Under the pieces are notes generated by a model. That model was not told the DNA's origin and did no database searches. It saw nothing but the letters and a program-made list of their open reading frames with translations. A stretch of 36,128 bases of DNA from a virus. The DNA lies in IMG/VR virus record IMGVR_UViG_3300033148_001585, positions 1 through 36,128 of that record; one strand, 5' to 3'. Position 1 is the stretch's first letter. Each line of letters begins with the position of its first letter. A program made the position numbers and the translations under genes. Below are positions 12,533-20,737 of the stretch, one piece after another.

Positions 12533-12575
12533 TGTATTTTAGTTTAATAATTAATAAAAGCGAAAGCCTAACAAA

Positions 12576-12608
12576 GTATAAATGGCATAGAAAAAACGCC
12601 ACTTATAC
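12576..12608 (-). repeat. attC-like imperfect hairpin H1
   Basis: Arms GTATAAATGGC and GCCACTTATAC pair with one mismatch around an 11-nt loop. On the minus strand the hairpin is followed by TTTGTTAGGC, which resembles the R' box (GTTRRRY) of integron attC sites. It starts 19 nt past the stop codon of the 67-aa gene. The complementary left box is not obvious, so this is only attC-like. Confidence 0.35.
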
Positions 12609-12626
12609 CAACGTCATTATAGCCAA

Positions 12627-12830
12627 TTAAACCAAATCAGCTACTTTGCATTTATATGTGTACCGGAAAGGCCTAAAAATATAGCGAGTTGTTTTTGTAT
12701 CCACAGAGAGTCTATAACCTTGAATCACTTTCCATATTTCAAATCGTAGTCCAAACATTTTAACTACACTAAACTTTCCTCTTGTGATAAGTTCAGGTTT
12801 ATAAGTTTTAATTTGCTCTATTGATTCCAT
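12627..12830 (-). CDS. Small basic protein, 67 aa
   Basis: Begins MESIEQIKTYKPELITRGKFSVVKMFGLRFEIWKVIQGY, then a basic beta-rich region (TTRYIFRPFRYTYKCKVADLV). It is probably a small nucleic-acid or protein-binding domain. No family is recognised. It is followed directly by attC-like hairpin H1 and preceded by 3 nt from the 46-aa gene. Confidence 0.6.
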   Translation of the reverse strand: MESIEQIKTYKPELITRGKFSVVKMFGLRFEIWKVIQGYRLSVDTKTTRYIFRPFRYTYKCKVADLV

Positions 12831-12833
12831 AGC

Positions 12834-12974
12834 TTATGATTTTACATGGTTATCTAATACATCTGAAATATATTCGGTTAAATTCTTTCCTTCTTTAGCC
12901 GCTTTAATTGCAAGCTTATTAGCGGTTGAACCTTGCTCAGTTAGCGTGCCGTTAATTTTGATTAGTTTTTTCAT
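12834..12974 (-). CDS. Small ribbon-helix-helix-like protein, 46 aa
   Basis: Frame MKKLIKINGTLTEQGSTANK then LAIKAAKEGKNLTEYISDVL and DNHVKS. The beta start followed by two helices with NLTEYISDVL resembles the CopG/Arc ribbon-helix-helix layout, so it may bind DNA as a dimer. This rests on pattern only. It is tightly packed between neighbours (3 and 4 nt) with an ATG after an AT-rich leader. Confidence 0.55.
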   Translation of the reverse strand: MKKLIKINGTLTEQGSTANKLAIKAAKEGKNLTEYISDVLDNHVKS

Positions 12975-12978
12975 GTTA

Positions 12979-13299
12979 TTACTTTATTTTAAATTCAAAT
13001 CCCATCTTCTCAATAGCTTCCTTCATGGTTAATTCTGGGATAGGCCTAGCCTTCTTAATAGCTCCATTGTAAACATACCCAACTGGCTTTCCGTTTAGGT
13101 TTAATAAGTACGCACAAAAAGTCTCTGGGTCGTGACCAAAACTTATTAACTCTATTTTACCATCAATCTCAAATATTTTATTTCTCCAATCCTCAACTGA
13201 ATAAACACCACATACGCCACACTTACTATTATTGAAATCACTTGCATTATTCCCTTGTTTTATAACATTTACTTTGTCACCTCTTTTAAATTCTTTCAT
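12979..13299 (-). CDS. Hypothetical protein, 106 aa
   Basis: Opens MKEFKRGDKVNVIKQGNNAS, an SH3/KOW-like start. A cysteine pair follows (CGVCGVYS), then beta-rich sequence and a C-terminal helix (TMKEAIEKMGFEFKIK). No family name is possible. It is the first gene behind the palindrome-covered promoter at 13338-13369 and probably heads the accessory operon running left. Confidence 0.65.
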   Translation of the reverse strand: MKEFKRGDKVNVIKQGNNASDFNNSKCGVCGVYSVEDWRNKIFEIDGKIELISFGHDPETFCAYLLNLNGKPVGYVYNGAIKKARPIPELTMKEAIEKMGFEFKIK

Positions 13300-13337
13300 C
13301 TCATTAGTTTTAAGTATAAGCTTTATTGCTCATGGTG

Positions 13338-13369
13338 TAAATGTATATCATATATACGACATACGCAAA
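13338..13369 (-). promoter_or_regulatory. Promoter overlapped by a 22-bp palindrome
   Basis: Minus strand TTTG (13366-13369), 20 nt, TACATTTA (13338-13345). A near-perfect 22-bp palindrome (13343-13364; outer arms GTAT/ATAC, centre TATATA) fills the spacer and touches the -7 box. The geometry is that of a repressor operator blocking the promoter. It differs in sequence from the ACATGTT family. Confidence 0.6.
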
Positions 13370-13407
13370 TAAAGATGAATTATTTTAAGTTTATTTTCAA
13401 AAGGCGT

Positions 13408-13428
13408 GGAGCGCGGAGTGCGGAGTGT
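13408..13428. repeat. GC-rich 7-bp triplicate
   Basis: Three successive heptamers GGAGCGC, GGAGTGC and GGAGTGT form a GC-rich island in an AT-rich intergenic stretch between the 13338 promoter and the terminator at 13443. I see no coding potential. Role unknown. Confidence 0.6.
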
Positions 13429-13442
13429 TCGAAAGTGGGCAT

Positions 13443-13469
13443 GAAAAAAGCACCCTATTTTGAGTGCTT
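13443..13469 (-). terminator. Terminator of the head operon
   Basis: Minus strand AAGCAC / GTGCTT stem (13464-13469 with 13448-13453), 10-nt loop and a run of T. It overlaps the 3' end of the nuclease-like gene and would end the long leftward head transcript. Confidence 0.65.
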
Positions 13470-13760
13470 GTAGTTAATCTTTTCTAATATGTCTTGTGTT
13501 GTTAATGCGAGATCTGCTTGACCCGTCCATTCGTCCATGAACTTCTCTTCTCCTTCAGTTAGTTTCCTTTGTGATGGTGGCTTATTAGGGTCTTTAATTT
13601 CGAATAGGTAGTTTTTACCGTCATAACCTACGATAATGTCTAAGAAGTTCTTAATAGTGGCGACTGATCGAACAGTCACACCTTTTAGTTTGCGGAGTTC
13701 TTTAACTATTTGTGGATGGTTTGAATCTACTTTGGCGTCTCTTCTTGCGTATCCACTCAT
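13455..13760 (-). CDS. VRR-NUC/PD-(D/E)XK nuclease-like protein
   Basis: 101 aa. The core FLDIIVGYDGKNYLFEIKDP (about residues 39-58) fits a PD-(D/E)XK active site: Asp before the strand and an ExK triad after it. The surrounding VTVRSVATIKN and QRKLTEGEEKFMDEW match small phage VRR-NUC or resolvase-like nucleases. Such enzymes could cut branched DNA before packaging. It overlaps the upstream membrane gene by 4 nt. The active-site assignment is by pattern only. Confidence 0.7.
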   Translation of the reverse strand: MSGYARRDAKVDSNHPQIVKELRKLKGVTVRSVATIKNFLDIIVGYDGKNYLFEIKDPNKPPSQRKLTEGEEKFMDEWTGQADLALTTQDILEKINYKHSK

Positions 13761-14047
13761 TTTTTTTGTGCGTTTAGACTTAGAATATAATCATAGATCT
13801 TATCTACTTTTTTTTCGTACTTCTCATAGTTGTTATCTATTTTATCAGAATTCGCTTTAATGAGTTTGTTTTGATCGCTATTCCTGTCGTTAACATAGGT
13901 TATTTCGGCCTTTTTATCCATAGCCTCTTTGAGAGCTTTCTTTTCTGCCGCATCACTCGAGAGACTCATGGTTATAAATACAACGCATATCGGGACTATT
14001 ATGGATATGGCCACATTAAGCCATTTATCTTTATTTCTTTGTGTCAT
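13757..14047 (-). CDS. Membrane-anchored coiled-coil protein, 96 aa
   Basis: A single N-terminal membrane segment (about residues 10-30, VAISIIVPICVVFITMSLS) is followed by a Lys/Glu-rich coiled coil to the C-terminus. This topology resembles inner-membrane spanins (Rz type), but no lipoprotein partner is visible, and the lysis cassette lies elsewhere (4627-5459). It could equally be another membrane-tethered phage protein. It overlaps both neighbours by a few bases. Confidence 0.65.
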   Translation of the reverse strand: MTQRNKDKWLNVAISIIVPICVVFITMSLSSDAAEKKALKEAMDKKAEITYVNDRNSDQNKLIKANSDKIDNNYEKYEKKVDKIYDYILSLNAQKK

Positions 14048-14363
14048 ACCCGACTATTATTAGGATGATTAGTAGTGATATTGTGTAGATTGCGGTATCA
14101 AAAGAGCTTGAGACATCAAAAATATCTAAAACCATTCCTATTTCCGTTATAAATTTAACACAATAAATCAAGAAAGCAATAATACACAATCGCTTATCTG
14201 ACTTACTGATCTTATACCAGTATAAATCATAAAGGATAAATGCAGGTAGAATACAATCTTTACCAAAATAAAAGGCGTTCCAAATCGGAACACCTTCTTT
14301 TGCGAATATGAGATAAAACAGAGTCACACAAACCCATAATAATATAGCGTGCTTAAATTTCAT
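14031..14363 (-). CDS. Four-segment membrane protein, 110 aa
   Basis: Hydrophobic segments lie near residues 4-21, 37-51, 59-80 and 91-105, with short polar loops and a DTKK end. No enzyme motif. It overlaps the coiled-coil membrane gene by 17 nt, so the pair may act together. A holin or antiholin role is possible, but no motif distinguishes it. Confidence 0.65.
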   Translation of the reverse strand: MKFKHAILLWVCVTLFYLIFAKEGVPIWNAFYFGKDCILPAFILYDLYWYKISKSDKRLCIIAFLIYCVKFITEIGMVLDIFDVSSSFDTAIYTISLLIILIIVGYDTKK

Positions 14364-14364
14364 G

Positions 14365-14451
14365 CTATTTATGAATAGGTGGATCTTTAGGTCTTACAAT
14401 AGGCTCTTCATTATCCTCTGGCTCATTGTACTGTAAATTCAATTTACTCAT
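14365..14451 (-). CDS. Tiny proline-rich protein, 28 aa
   Basis: Frame MSKLNLQYNEPEDNEEPIVR then PKDPPIHK. It ends 1 nt before the next ATG and starts after a leader like its neighbours' (AACAAGTAGA). It is the only frame that fills the interval between two packed genes. Length alone gives weak support, and function is unknown. Confidence 0.45.
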   Translation of the reverse strand: MSKLNLQYNEPEDNEEPIVRPKDPPIHK

Positions 14452-14485
14452 TCTACTTGTTTTTAAATTGTTTTTATAAAGATAC

Positions 14486-14770
14486 TTATTTTTTATTATA
14501 TCCGCATCCACTGTGAATCTTACTGTTTTTCATTGGGTAATCTCTACATATTTGCGGTCTGTTCTCGTATATTGCACACATCGATTCCCCGTTATTATCC
14601 CTTCTTAAGTGTTGACATACTGTCGGAACTCTAAACCTGCAAACTAAATTCCCTTTTTTATCTCCGAATGTCTCGACTCCGAAATTAGAATAGTAATGTG
14701 CTAAATCTTCAGATACAATTATTGATATCTGCGCAGTTGTACAACACTGACCACATTGAATACATCCCAT
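14486..14770 (-). CDS. YkgJ-type cysteine-cluster protein
   Basis: 94 aa with the full signature of the zinc/iron-chelating YkgJ family: CIQCGQCC at the N-terminus, then CRFRVPTVCQHL, CAIYENRPQICRDYP and a last Cys near the C-terminus. About eight cysteines can hold a metal or Fe-S centre. Cellular homologues have unclear roles. It lies 1 nt after the 334-aa structural gene in the head operon, which is an unusual place for such a protein. No truncation is seen. Confidence 0.85.
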   Translation of the reverse strand: MGCIQCGQCCTTAQISIIVSEDLAHYYSNFGVETFGDKKGNLVCRFRVPTVCQHLRRDNNGESMCAIYENRPQICRDYPMKNSKIHSGCGYNKK

Positions 14771-14771
14771 A

Positions 14772-15776
14772 TTAATCCTTTTCTACAATTAAATCGAAAC
14801 CGCCATGTACATGTGCAGGCTGATCTGATGGTTGTGCTGTTATTTTAATATCACTCATTTCTGTAATTCTTAGATAAGGTTCAAATCTGTGTGTAGCTGC
14901 GGGGCCTGCTTTCGGAACACCTCTTGCGCTCTTTAGTTGAAAATCCCAATCTTCTTTCCTATTTGCAACCCATAGTTTAAATTCAACAGATTTTGGTTCC
15001 TTGCCCGTGCTTTCTATGACATCACCGTATACATTTGTCATATAAGCAGTGTGACCCCTAGGCACTGAATAGTTGGTTTGTAATGTTTGGTTATTGTCTG
15101 ACGTTATTTGCGAGTATGTGATAGTATCTGCAAGGTTGTGGAGCCGAATATTAGAATCCGCCTTTAAATTAGCCTGTACTTGCATTGTGTTAACTCTAAA
15201 TAATGGAGTTGTTAGAACTATTGGTGTAGATGTATCTATTGCATCCATTAAAGCCAATTGAATAACTCTATCGTTATCAATGTCATTGCCATCAATTTCT
15301 ATATGCATTCCTCTTAGTGCCGCCTGATCTGCAGCTTGTGATAGATGGGTCATGTCTGCCGTTACTGTTGGATAAGCGTAAACACCACCCATGTCGTTTA
15401 CATCTTCCCTTACCCCTGTTGCCACATCCTGATTAGACCCGAACTTATGCACCGTTGACTTATCGGGTATCCTACCTGCTGCTATTTCAAGCATTGGATC
15501 TTTCTGTTCTTCACTTACTGGGATTGATGCTGATGCGCTCTCTACTATATCCCTGAATTTCTCTAAACTAGAATAAGCATTCCCATCAACATCTAGAATA
15601 TCAGCAAAGTAAATACTTTCAAGTAGTGCGGATGGTGTTTTTCTATAAAATAAAAATAAAGTACCGTTAACCTCAGTATAAATATTTGAGGCTGAATTTC
15701 TTACATCATCCGACAAGTCGGCATTGTTCGCGATTATAAGATAATTGTTTGAATTTACGTAGATCCTTTTTGCCAT
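14772..15776 (-). CDS. Probable virion structural protein, 334 aa
   Basis: Large soluble protein. The N-terminal third is beta/alpha (IYVNSNNYLIIANNADLSDD; LFLFYRKTPSALLESIYFADI). The Ala/Asp-rich centre is followed by a beta-rich C-terminus (EFKLWVANRKEDWDFQLKS; RFEPYLRITEMSDIKITAQPS; HVHGGFDLIVEKD). It sits directly downstream of the connector gene in the head operon, so a decoration, tail-terminator or fibre role is possible. I cannot decide between them. The ATG at 15776 is followed by the typical MAKRIYV. Confidence 0.65.
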   Translation of the reverse strand: MAKRIYVNSNNYLIIANNADLSDDVRNSASNIYTEVNGTLFLFYRKTPSALLESIYFADILDVDGNAYSSLEKFRDIVESASASIPVSEEQKDPMLEIAAGRIPDKSTVHKFGSNQDVATGVREDVNDMGGVYAYPTVTADMTHLSQAADQAALRGMHIEIDGNDIDNDRVIQLALMDAIDTSTPIVLTTPLFRVNTMQVQANLKADSNIRLHNLADTITYSQITSDNNQTLQTNYSVPRGHTAYMTNVYGDVIESTGKEPKSVEFKLWVANRKEDWDFQLKSARGVPKAGPAATHRFEPYLRITEMSDIKITAQPSDQPAHVHGGFDLIVEKD

Positions 15777-15807
15777 GCCTAATAATTTTAAAATGTGTTC
15801 TAATTAT

Positions 15808-16323
15808 TTAACCTACTTTATATACTTTGAATCTGCTCTTACTATGCGTTACGCAATTGGTTTTCCATAATGGATAATCATCAGAATTACGATCTAGAAA
15901 CAGTTTTACATTCTCCCAATAATTGAAAGCCATGTTTTTAGCTTCTTTCGATTCTGTTTTACGGCTTGGAAGATCTACATTAGTGCTATTAGGATCGGTT
16001 TTAATGACCAATCCAAAGGGTGTATCTACATTCGATCCGCTTATCTTATAACGTGCTTCAAAGTAGTGTATAATAACCACCTTTAGACCTTCATTTGTGT
16101 AGGTTACACCGTTATAAACATAGTCGCCACCGTCTAAAAGTGTTACGTAATTAGCCTCTGTGCTATTTCTAATCAGATCATTGTAAAAATCAGCACCCAA
16201 AAGCCTCTGAATATCGGCAAATTGGGCTTGTTGTATGAATTTATTTAGGATGTTATCATATACAGTATCACTTATTTGTACGTATTCAGCTATATCTGCC
16301 CTATTAATTAGTAGTGTTGGCAT
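15808..16323 (-). CDS. Head-tail connector-like protein
   Basis: 171 aa. The helical N-terminus (LLINRADIAEYVQISDTVYDNILNKFIQQAQFADIQRLLGADFYNDL) resembles DUF6712/gp6-type head-completion proteins of Bacteroidota phages, which form a ring below the portal. It ends in a basic segment (SKSRFKVYKVG). It overlaps the portal gene by 20 nt in the leftward direction, which fits a portal-connector pair. The assignment rests on fold pattern and position. Confidence 0.7.
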   Translation of the reverse strand: MPTLLINRADIAEYVQISDTVYDNILNKFIQQAQFADIQRLLGADFYNDLIRNSTEANYVTLLDGGDYVYNGVTYTNEGLKVVIIHYFEARYKISGSNVDTPFGLVIKTDPNSTNVDLPSRKTESKEAKNMAFNYWENVKLFLDRNSDDYPLWKTNCVTHSKSRFKVYKVG

Positions 16324-17491
16324 CTTCTTGTTTTTTAATTGGTTCTCTAACTTGAATCAATGGAATTAAATTAACATTTTTACTAATCTTAGGTAGTGCG
16401 TTAGTGATTACGTTTACAACTTCTTCAAGTTCATCCCGTTCAAAAGATGTATTTTCTTGATATGTTTCTTTCATTATCTGTAAAGCTTCACCGCTTGAAG
16501 AAAAAACCGTATCACTAGATCTTACTAAATCTTTAGGTATATTATTAAATGATACAAGTATATTTTGAAAAACCGACTCCTCAGTATGTGCAAACATTTT
16601 ATCGTCTACATCACTAGGCGTGTTGATTATTTCCATTGAATCATCCAAATCATCACCACCAGCATCGGCCTCTATAACTAAAGCGCCACCAACATTTTCG
16701 GCTCCAAAAAAATCACTGATAGTATCTTTGAATTCGTCACGTTCGCTTAATGCTTGTTGATACTTTGCTTGGTCACCCTCATAATCCTCTAGATTTCCAG
16801 CTAAGGGCTTTGTTTTTATAACAGTTTTACCAAAATAACCACGCCGTAAAGATCTGTTTTTAAAGATACCAGCCTGCGACTCACTATCACAATCATTCAT
16901 CACTGAGTCAATTTGACTAAGCGCGTAGACATATTCCTCTTCTAAATTAACATACCATATTTGGCCCTGGTAATCATCGATACCACCAGCCGCTTCAATT
17001 TGAGCCTCTACTATTTTTGGGTTTGGATTGTAAACATCTACAACTCGACCTTTATCACTTACATCCTTCTTTGTGGCTCCATGCCATTCATCTAATACTA
17101 CTATTTTACCGTTGTATTCATTATCATCTTTCTTGCCCAGTCTGCAATCAGTATAAGGAAGAACTCTAACGCCTGACGGTTCAAAGTTCTGGTTATAATC
17201 AAAATGAATAAAAACACCTCTTTGCTTAGAAAGGTTTTTTGCTATAGTGCGCCCTAATTTTTTTAATGTCAAACCATCCTTATTGACAATTAATTTATTA
17301 TCTTCTTTACCAAAGCCTTTGCCAGCTAAATAAGAGGCCATTACACCGGCGGCCATTTTAGCAGTTACAGAATTTAAGATAAAACGTTCTGATATCTCGG
17401 GGTACATATTACCAGCACCATTCGCAATAACTCCAAGCGTTTTGTCAAACTTCGTCGTTCTTTTATCTATCTCGTGAATACTTGCTTTCAA
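16304..17491 (-). CDS. Portal protein
   Basis: 395 aa. Probably forms the dodecameric DNA channel of the head vertex. The sequence has portal-like features: SERFILNSVTAKMAAGVMASYLAGKG near the N-terminus, the GVFIHFDYNQNFEPSGVRVLPYTDCRLG strand region, and the helix-rich end with SFNNIPKDLVRSSDTVFSSSGEALQIMKETYQENTSFERDELEEVVN typical of the portal clip/crown transition. It is a little shorter than most siphovirus portals. Its neighbours are the connector gene downstream and a cysteine-containing gene upstream. No ATPase or membrane motif is present. Confidence 0.8.
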   Translation of the reverse strand: MKASIHEIDKRTTKFDKTLGVIANGAGNMYPEISERFILNSVTAKMAAGVMASYLAGKGFGKEDNKLIVNKDGLTLKKLGRTIAKNLSKQRGVFIHFDYNQNFEPSGVRVLPYTDCRLGKKDDNEYNGKIVVLDEWHGATKKDVSDKGRVVDVYNPNPKIVEAQIEAAGGIDDYQGQIWYVNLEEEYVYALSQIDSVMNDCDSESQAGIFKNRSLRRGYFGKTVIKTKPLAGNLEDYEGDQAKYQQALSERDEFKDTISDFFGAENVGGALVIEADAGGDDLDDSMEIINTPSDVDDKMFAHTEESVFQNILVSFNNIPKDLVRSSDTVFSSSGEALQIMKETYQENTSFERDELEEVVNVITNALPKISKNVNLIPLIQVREPIKKQEDANTTN

Positions 17492-17522
17492 TGTGTGCTT
17501 TTTTAGTTTATTCTTCTTCTGA

Positions 17523-17984
17523 CTATACCAACTTCTTTAAAAATCCATCCTTTGAATTAGATTTGATATCAGGATATCTTTCTCTTAATTCCGTTAATGT
17601 TTGATTCTCATCGCTGCCTAAAGCATTTAATTCTTCTTCATCTGGACAAATATCAAATAGATCCTCATGTAACGGATGCCACTCTAAGAGCTTAACCGCT
17701 GTTTCATCTGTCATTTCTCCATTGCGGATAGGCTGACCATTGGCCCCTATTTGAATGCCATTATACTTGGCTTTTAATCTAAATTTACATTCTACTACTT
17801 GTTTCATCTGAGTAAAAATTTGTGTGTAGTCTCTCCAATATTGGCCCAGACATTTTCCACATCCAGGTGTTACACTACGTTTAAAATATTCTCTATACTC
17901 TTTTAAAAAACACGAGAAGAGTCCGCCCTTCGACTTGTCCGCGTAGGTTTTACTCTTCCCGTGTGTTAAATATATATCACGCAT
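17523..17984 (-). CDS. Head-operon protein of unknown function, 153 aa
   Basis: Contains a cysteine-bearing N-terminal half (GGLFSCFLKEYREYFKRSVTPGCGKCLGQYWRDYTQ) and an acidic helical C-terminus (FDICPDEEELNALGSDENQTLTELRERYPD). It lies between the portal gene and the possible tube gene, 3 nt from the latter. I do not recognise the family. A role in virion assembly is likely from position only. Confidence 0.6.
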   Translation of the reverse strand: MRDIYLTHGKSKTYADKSKGGLFSCFLKEYREYFKRSVTPGCGKCLGQYWRDYTQIFTQMKQVVECKFRLKAKYNGIQIGANGQPIRNGEMTDETAVKLLEWHPLHEDLFDICPDEEELNALGSDENQTLTELRERYPDIKSNSKDGFLKKLV

Positions 17985-17987
17985 CTA

Positions 17988-18581
17988 TTAAGCTGTTGCA
18001 AACTTGTTTACAAATGCGAGCGATGTAGTGTTGTAATCAGTTTCTAAAAGATTACGTGTCATATCTTGCTCTTCATAACCATCAACCGAGGCTAATTCAA
18101 ACTTAATAACACCATCAGACTCTTTAGAATTCCAAACAACTGTCGCGATCTCTAAACCTGAATCCCAACCAAGAACCTCGAAAGCGTCCTCATTGTCAAT
18201 TCCTTTCCATTTCTTCTCTACTACTGCAATGTAACGACCACCTGAAGCAATCTCTTTCAAGAGTGCTTTATTGGCTGCTGAAGGATTAAGAATGACACCC
18301 GCAAATAAATGCTTGTACGCGTCAAATGATTCCTCTTTCTTTACAAGTTCAAAGCTTACGCCGTTCACTTGCTTAATCCCTTCTAAATTATACCCCGTAG
18401 TACCCGTATAGGTACTAAGCGAGGTAATAATAAGATCGTTAGATGCATCAATAGTAGAAGTTACCTTATCGACATCATCAAAATTAAGCAGGACCACATT
18501 TACTTCAATACCCGCCTTTGGCGCATTGTCGCAATCCTTAATAATATCGGCTGATAATTTATCTTCACAATTCAATGCCAT
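17988..18581 (-). CDS. Possible tail tube or other virion protein, 197 aa
   Basis: Beta-rich soluble protein with a Lys/Asp-rich N-terminus (ALNCEDKLSADIIKDCDNAP) and strand-rich middle (GIEVNVVLLNFDDVDKVTSTIDAS; LIITSLSTYTGTTGYNLEGI). The pattern and size (about 200 aa) fit tail tube proteins of siphoviruses, and it follows the capsid gene by 18 nt. No sequence signature proves this. An alternative is a capsid decoration protein. Confidence 0.6.
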   Translation of the reverse strand: MALNCEDKLSADIIKDCDNAPKAGIEVNVVLLNFDDVDKVTSTIDASNDLIITSLSTYTGTTGYNLEGIKQVNGVSFELVKKEESFDAYKHLFAGVILNPSAANKALLKEIASGGRYIAVVEKKWKGIDNEDAFEVLGWDSGLEIATVVWNSKESDGVIKFELASVDGYEEQDMTRNLLETDYNTTSLAFVNKFATA

Positions 18582-18599
18582 ATCTTTATATTTTTAAAA

Positions 18600-19649
18600 T
18601 TAATAAGCAGCTACCGCCATGTAAGACTCACCAAATTTAGCGTCTAAATAGTAACCGTAATCAACGTAATTAGCCTTGTCTTTCTTATCGTAGAACGATT
18701 CTAAGTTTTGAAGATCTGTTTCTGATAATGTTCCCAAAGGAATATTACTAGGAGTAGTTAATAAAGCTCTGTGAGGTCTGAAATGTACAGTTAAGTCATC
18801 TTGATACAATCTAACTGTTCTATCCCACTCATTCATTAATACTATCTTAATTCCTCTATAATCCATTGCAATTTGACCGTTATCCAAACGAGTAGTAATA
18901 CCGCCATTGAATTCCTTAGTCTCCGTTAGGGTTAAATAATTATCCCAAATAGAGCGAGTTACTAAGAACTGAGCATCAGGATCACCAAGTAATCTAGCAT
19001 CTGCCCCTTCGTACATTCCCTGAAGGATGTTTAAAGATTCTCCAGCCGCAAGAGCTTGTAGTACGTAAGTAGCGCCCGCATTCTCTGTGATTGTGTACTT
19101 AGGCACATCCGCATCTGCGAAGATCTGTTTCCAAAGTCCATCAAATTGATCCCAAAGACCGGCATTAAAACCTGCGATAGTAAAGTTGCCACCTGGCTGA
19201 ACTGCTGCTGCTGTATCACTTAACCATGCTTTAGCCGATACCGACACCTTAAGGGCTTCAATTATCTTAGCCATTAAAATACCCATTTCTTGACTGCCTT
19301 GTCTGTCGTAGAAATCAGGTTCAACTCTTTGTGCTTTTCTAAACAGTTTCAATAACTGAGGAAGATCATTCGCGCAATGCGTAAATCTACCAGCGATAAG
19401 AGCAGGGTCCCAAAACTTTTCAGTAAATACTAAGCCGTCTTGTTCGGCTGGTGTACAATTTGTCAAGGCTTCACCACCTACGCCTAAATTATCCACAAAA
19501 ACAATTTGCTTTTTGTGTTGAATTCCCTTATGCACCTCATGAACTTGATTGAGCTCACCTTGCACAAAGACCTTTTCTACTACAATTTCGGACACATCCT
19601 GTGCCTCTTCAGGGTTCATATCCAACCCACTTACATCAAATACTGCCAT
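18600..19649 (-). CDS. Major capsid protein
   Basis: 349 aa; builds the icosahedral shell. Features include a short N-terminal arm, QIVFVDNLGVGGEALTNCTPAEQDG, the FWDPALIAGRFTHCANDLPQLL helix, an Ala/Gly-rich middle (VSVSAKAWLSDTAAAVQPGG) and the late strands with RGIKIVLMNEWDRTVRLYQDDLTVHFRPHRALLT, a usual capsid ending before the C-terminal tail. It follows the protease gene by 2 nt, the canonical protease-capsid pairing of HK97-type heads. No long delta domain is seen; the scaffold is attached to the protease instead. Confidence 0.85.
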   Translation of the reverse strand: MAVFDVSGLDMNPEEAQDVSEIVVEKVFVQGELNQVHEVHKGIQHKKQIVFVDNLGVGGEALTNCTPAEQDGLVFTEKFWDPALIAGRFTHCANDLPQLLKLFRKAQRVEPDFYDRQGSQEMGILMAKIIEALKVSVSAKAWLSDTAAAVQPGGNFTIAGFNAGLWDQFDGLWKQIFADADVPKYTITENAGATYVLQALAAGESLNILQGMYEGADARLLGDPDAQFLVTRSIWDNYLTLTETKEFNGGITTRLDNGQIAMDYRGIKIVLMNEWDRTVRLYQDDLTVHFRPHRALLTTPSNIPLGTLSETDLQNLESFYDKKDKANYVDYGYYLDAKFGESYMAVAAY

Positions 19650-19651
19650 AA

Positions 19652-20737
19652 TTATTTATTTTTAATTGTTTTGTAAGAACTCACCCTGTTTGTAGGCCTG
19701 TCGTCTTCTTCTTTCTTTTTCTTCTTACCGTCATACTCAAACTTTGAAGTGATCTCAGCTTTGAAGTCTTTCAGGTCCTTCTCGACATTAGTCAACTTAA
19801 CATCTTTAGAGGCTATCAATTCATCCTTTTCAGAGATTGAAGCTGTTGCACCTTCTAATTTTTCTTTAAGTTCTGCAATTTCAGCTTGCAGTGCTTCTGT
19901 GTTGTCCTCGTTTTCCTCTTCTGCTGCTGGCATTATTTCTAATACACCATCAACAAATTTAAAAGTCTCACCCGATGGCATAAGATAATCACCCTCTGCA
20001 TTAGCTCCATCCACTTGCGCGGTGTCACCATTTGCAGGAGTAGCATCTGCTTCCAACTCTGTAAAATCTAACTCTACGCCAACGGCATCAGTCACGATCT
20101 TATTAGTCGGAGTTTCTTTTTTAAAGTACTTTGCAATCATCGTCTCCATGCGATCAAGAAAGCCCTTTTCATCTTTTTCCGTCATTTGTTTATTGTTATT
20201 ATTATCTAACTTGGCTACCGCCTTAAATTCAATTATTTCACTTACAAAGCCTTTCCCTTGTAAAATATCAAAATGAAGCATCTCGTCTTTTTTCATAAGA
20301 GATAAAGCTTCTTCTTTAGTCAGGCTTGTTTCCTCTGCGTATATGTCTGCAAATTCACCCTCCATAACTCTAAGCTCTGCCGCTGCCTTTTCTAAATCAA
20401 CAGCATTCCCTTCAGCTCCTCCCATTGGTAGGTGAATAAGAAAATCATCATTAGAATTAATTTTTCGGGTTTCCTTATTACCAGCTAAGAAAATGATAGT
20501 TCCAACCGATGCAACCAACCCCATACTTATAGTATTTGGTTGAATAGATAAGCTTTTTAATAGCTTGCGCATAGCTTTACCTTCGTAAACTCCACCGCCA
20601 ACTGTCTGAATGTAAACGTTAAGCGGCTTCTTCTTATCTGATAACGCAACAGATTCAACCAACTCTTTTAGTGTGGTGTTCATATATTGCGGAGAGTTAA
20701 CCCCTATTTCCCCTATAATATAAATATCGTTATTCAT
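19652..20737 (-). CDS. ClpP-type prohead protease with scaffold-like tail
   Basis: 361 aa. The N-terminal ClpP-like domain (1-175) starts IYIIGEIGVNSP, has the oxyanion loop TVGGGVYEGKAM, the nucleophile in GLVASVGT (Ser77) and the catalytic histidine in IHLPMGG (His102). The third residue is not certain. Residues from about 180 on are acidic and coiled-coil-like (LQAEIAELKEKLEGATASISEKDELIAS), as in fused scaffolds that are cleaved off during head maturation. It lies first in the leftward head operon. The start ATG at 20737 follows TAACTTTA by only a few bases, so a near-leaderless transcript is possible. Confidence 0.88.
   Translation of the reverse strand: MNNDIYIIGEIGVNSPQYMNTTLKELVESVALSDKKKPLNVYIQTVGGGVYEGKAMRKLLKSLSIQPNTISMGLVASVGTIIFLAGNKETRKINSNDDFLIHLPMGGAEGNAVDLEKAAAELRVMEGEFADIYAEETSLTKEEALSLMKKDEMLHFDILQGKGFVSEIIEFKAVAKLDNNNNKQMTEKDEKGFLDRMETMIAKYFKKETPTNKIVTDAVGVELDFTELEADATPANGDTAQVDGANAEGDYLMPSGETFKFVDGVLEIMPAAEEENEDNTEALQAEIAELKEKLEGATASISEKDELIASKDVKLTNVEKDLKDFKAEITSKFEYDGKKKKKEEDDRPTNRVSSYKTIKNK

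Noticed and set aside
13757-14363. Rz/Rz1-type spanin pair
   Set aside because: One membrane-anchored coiled coil fits an inner spanin, but I see no lipoprotein signal for an outer spanin, and the lysis cassette is elsewhere.
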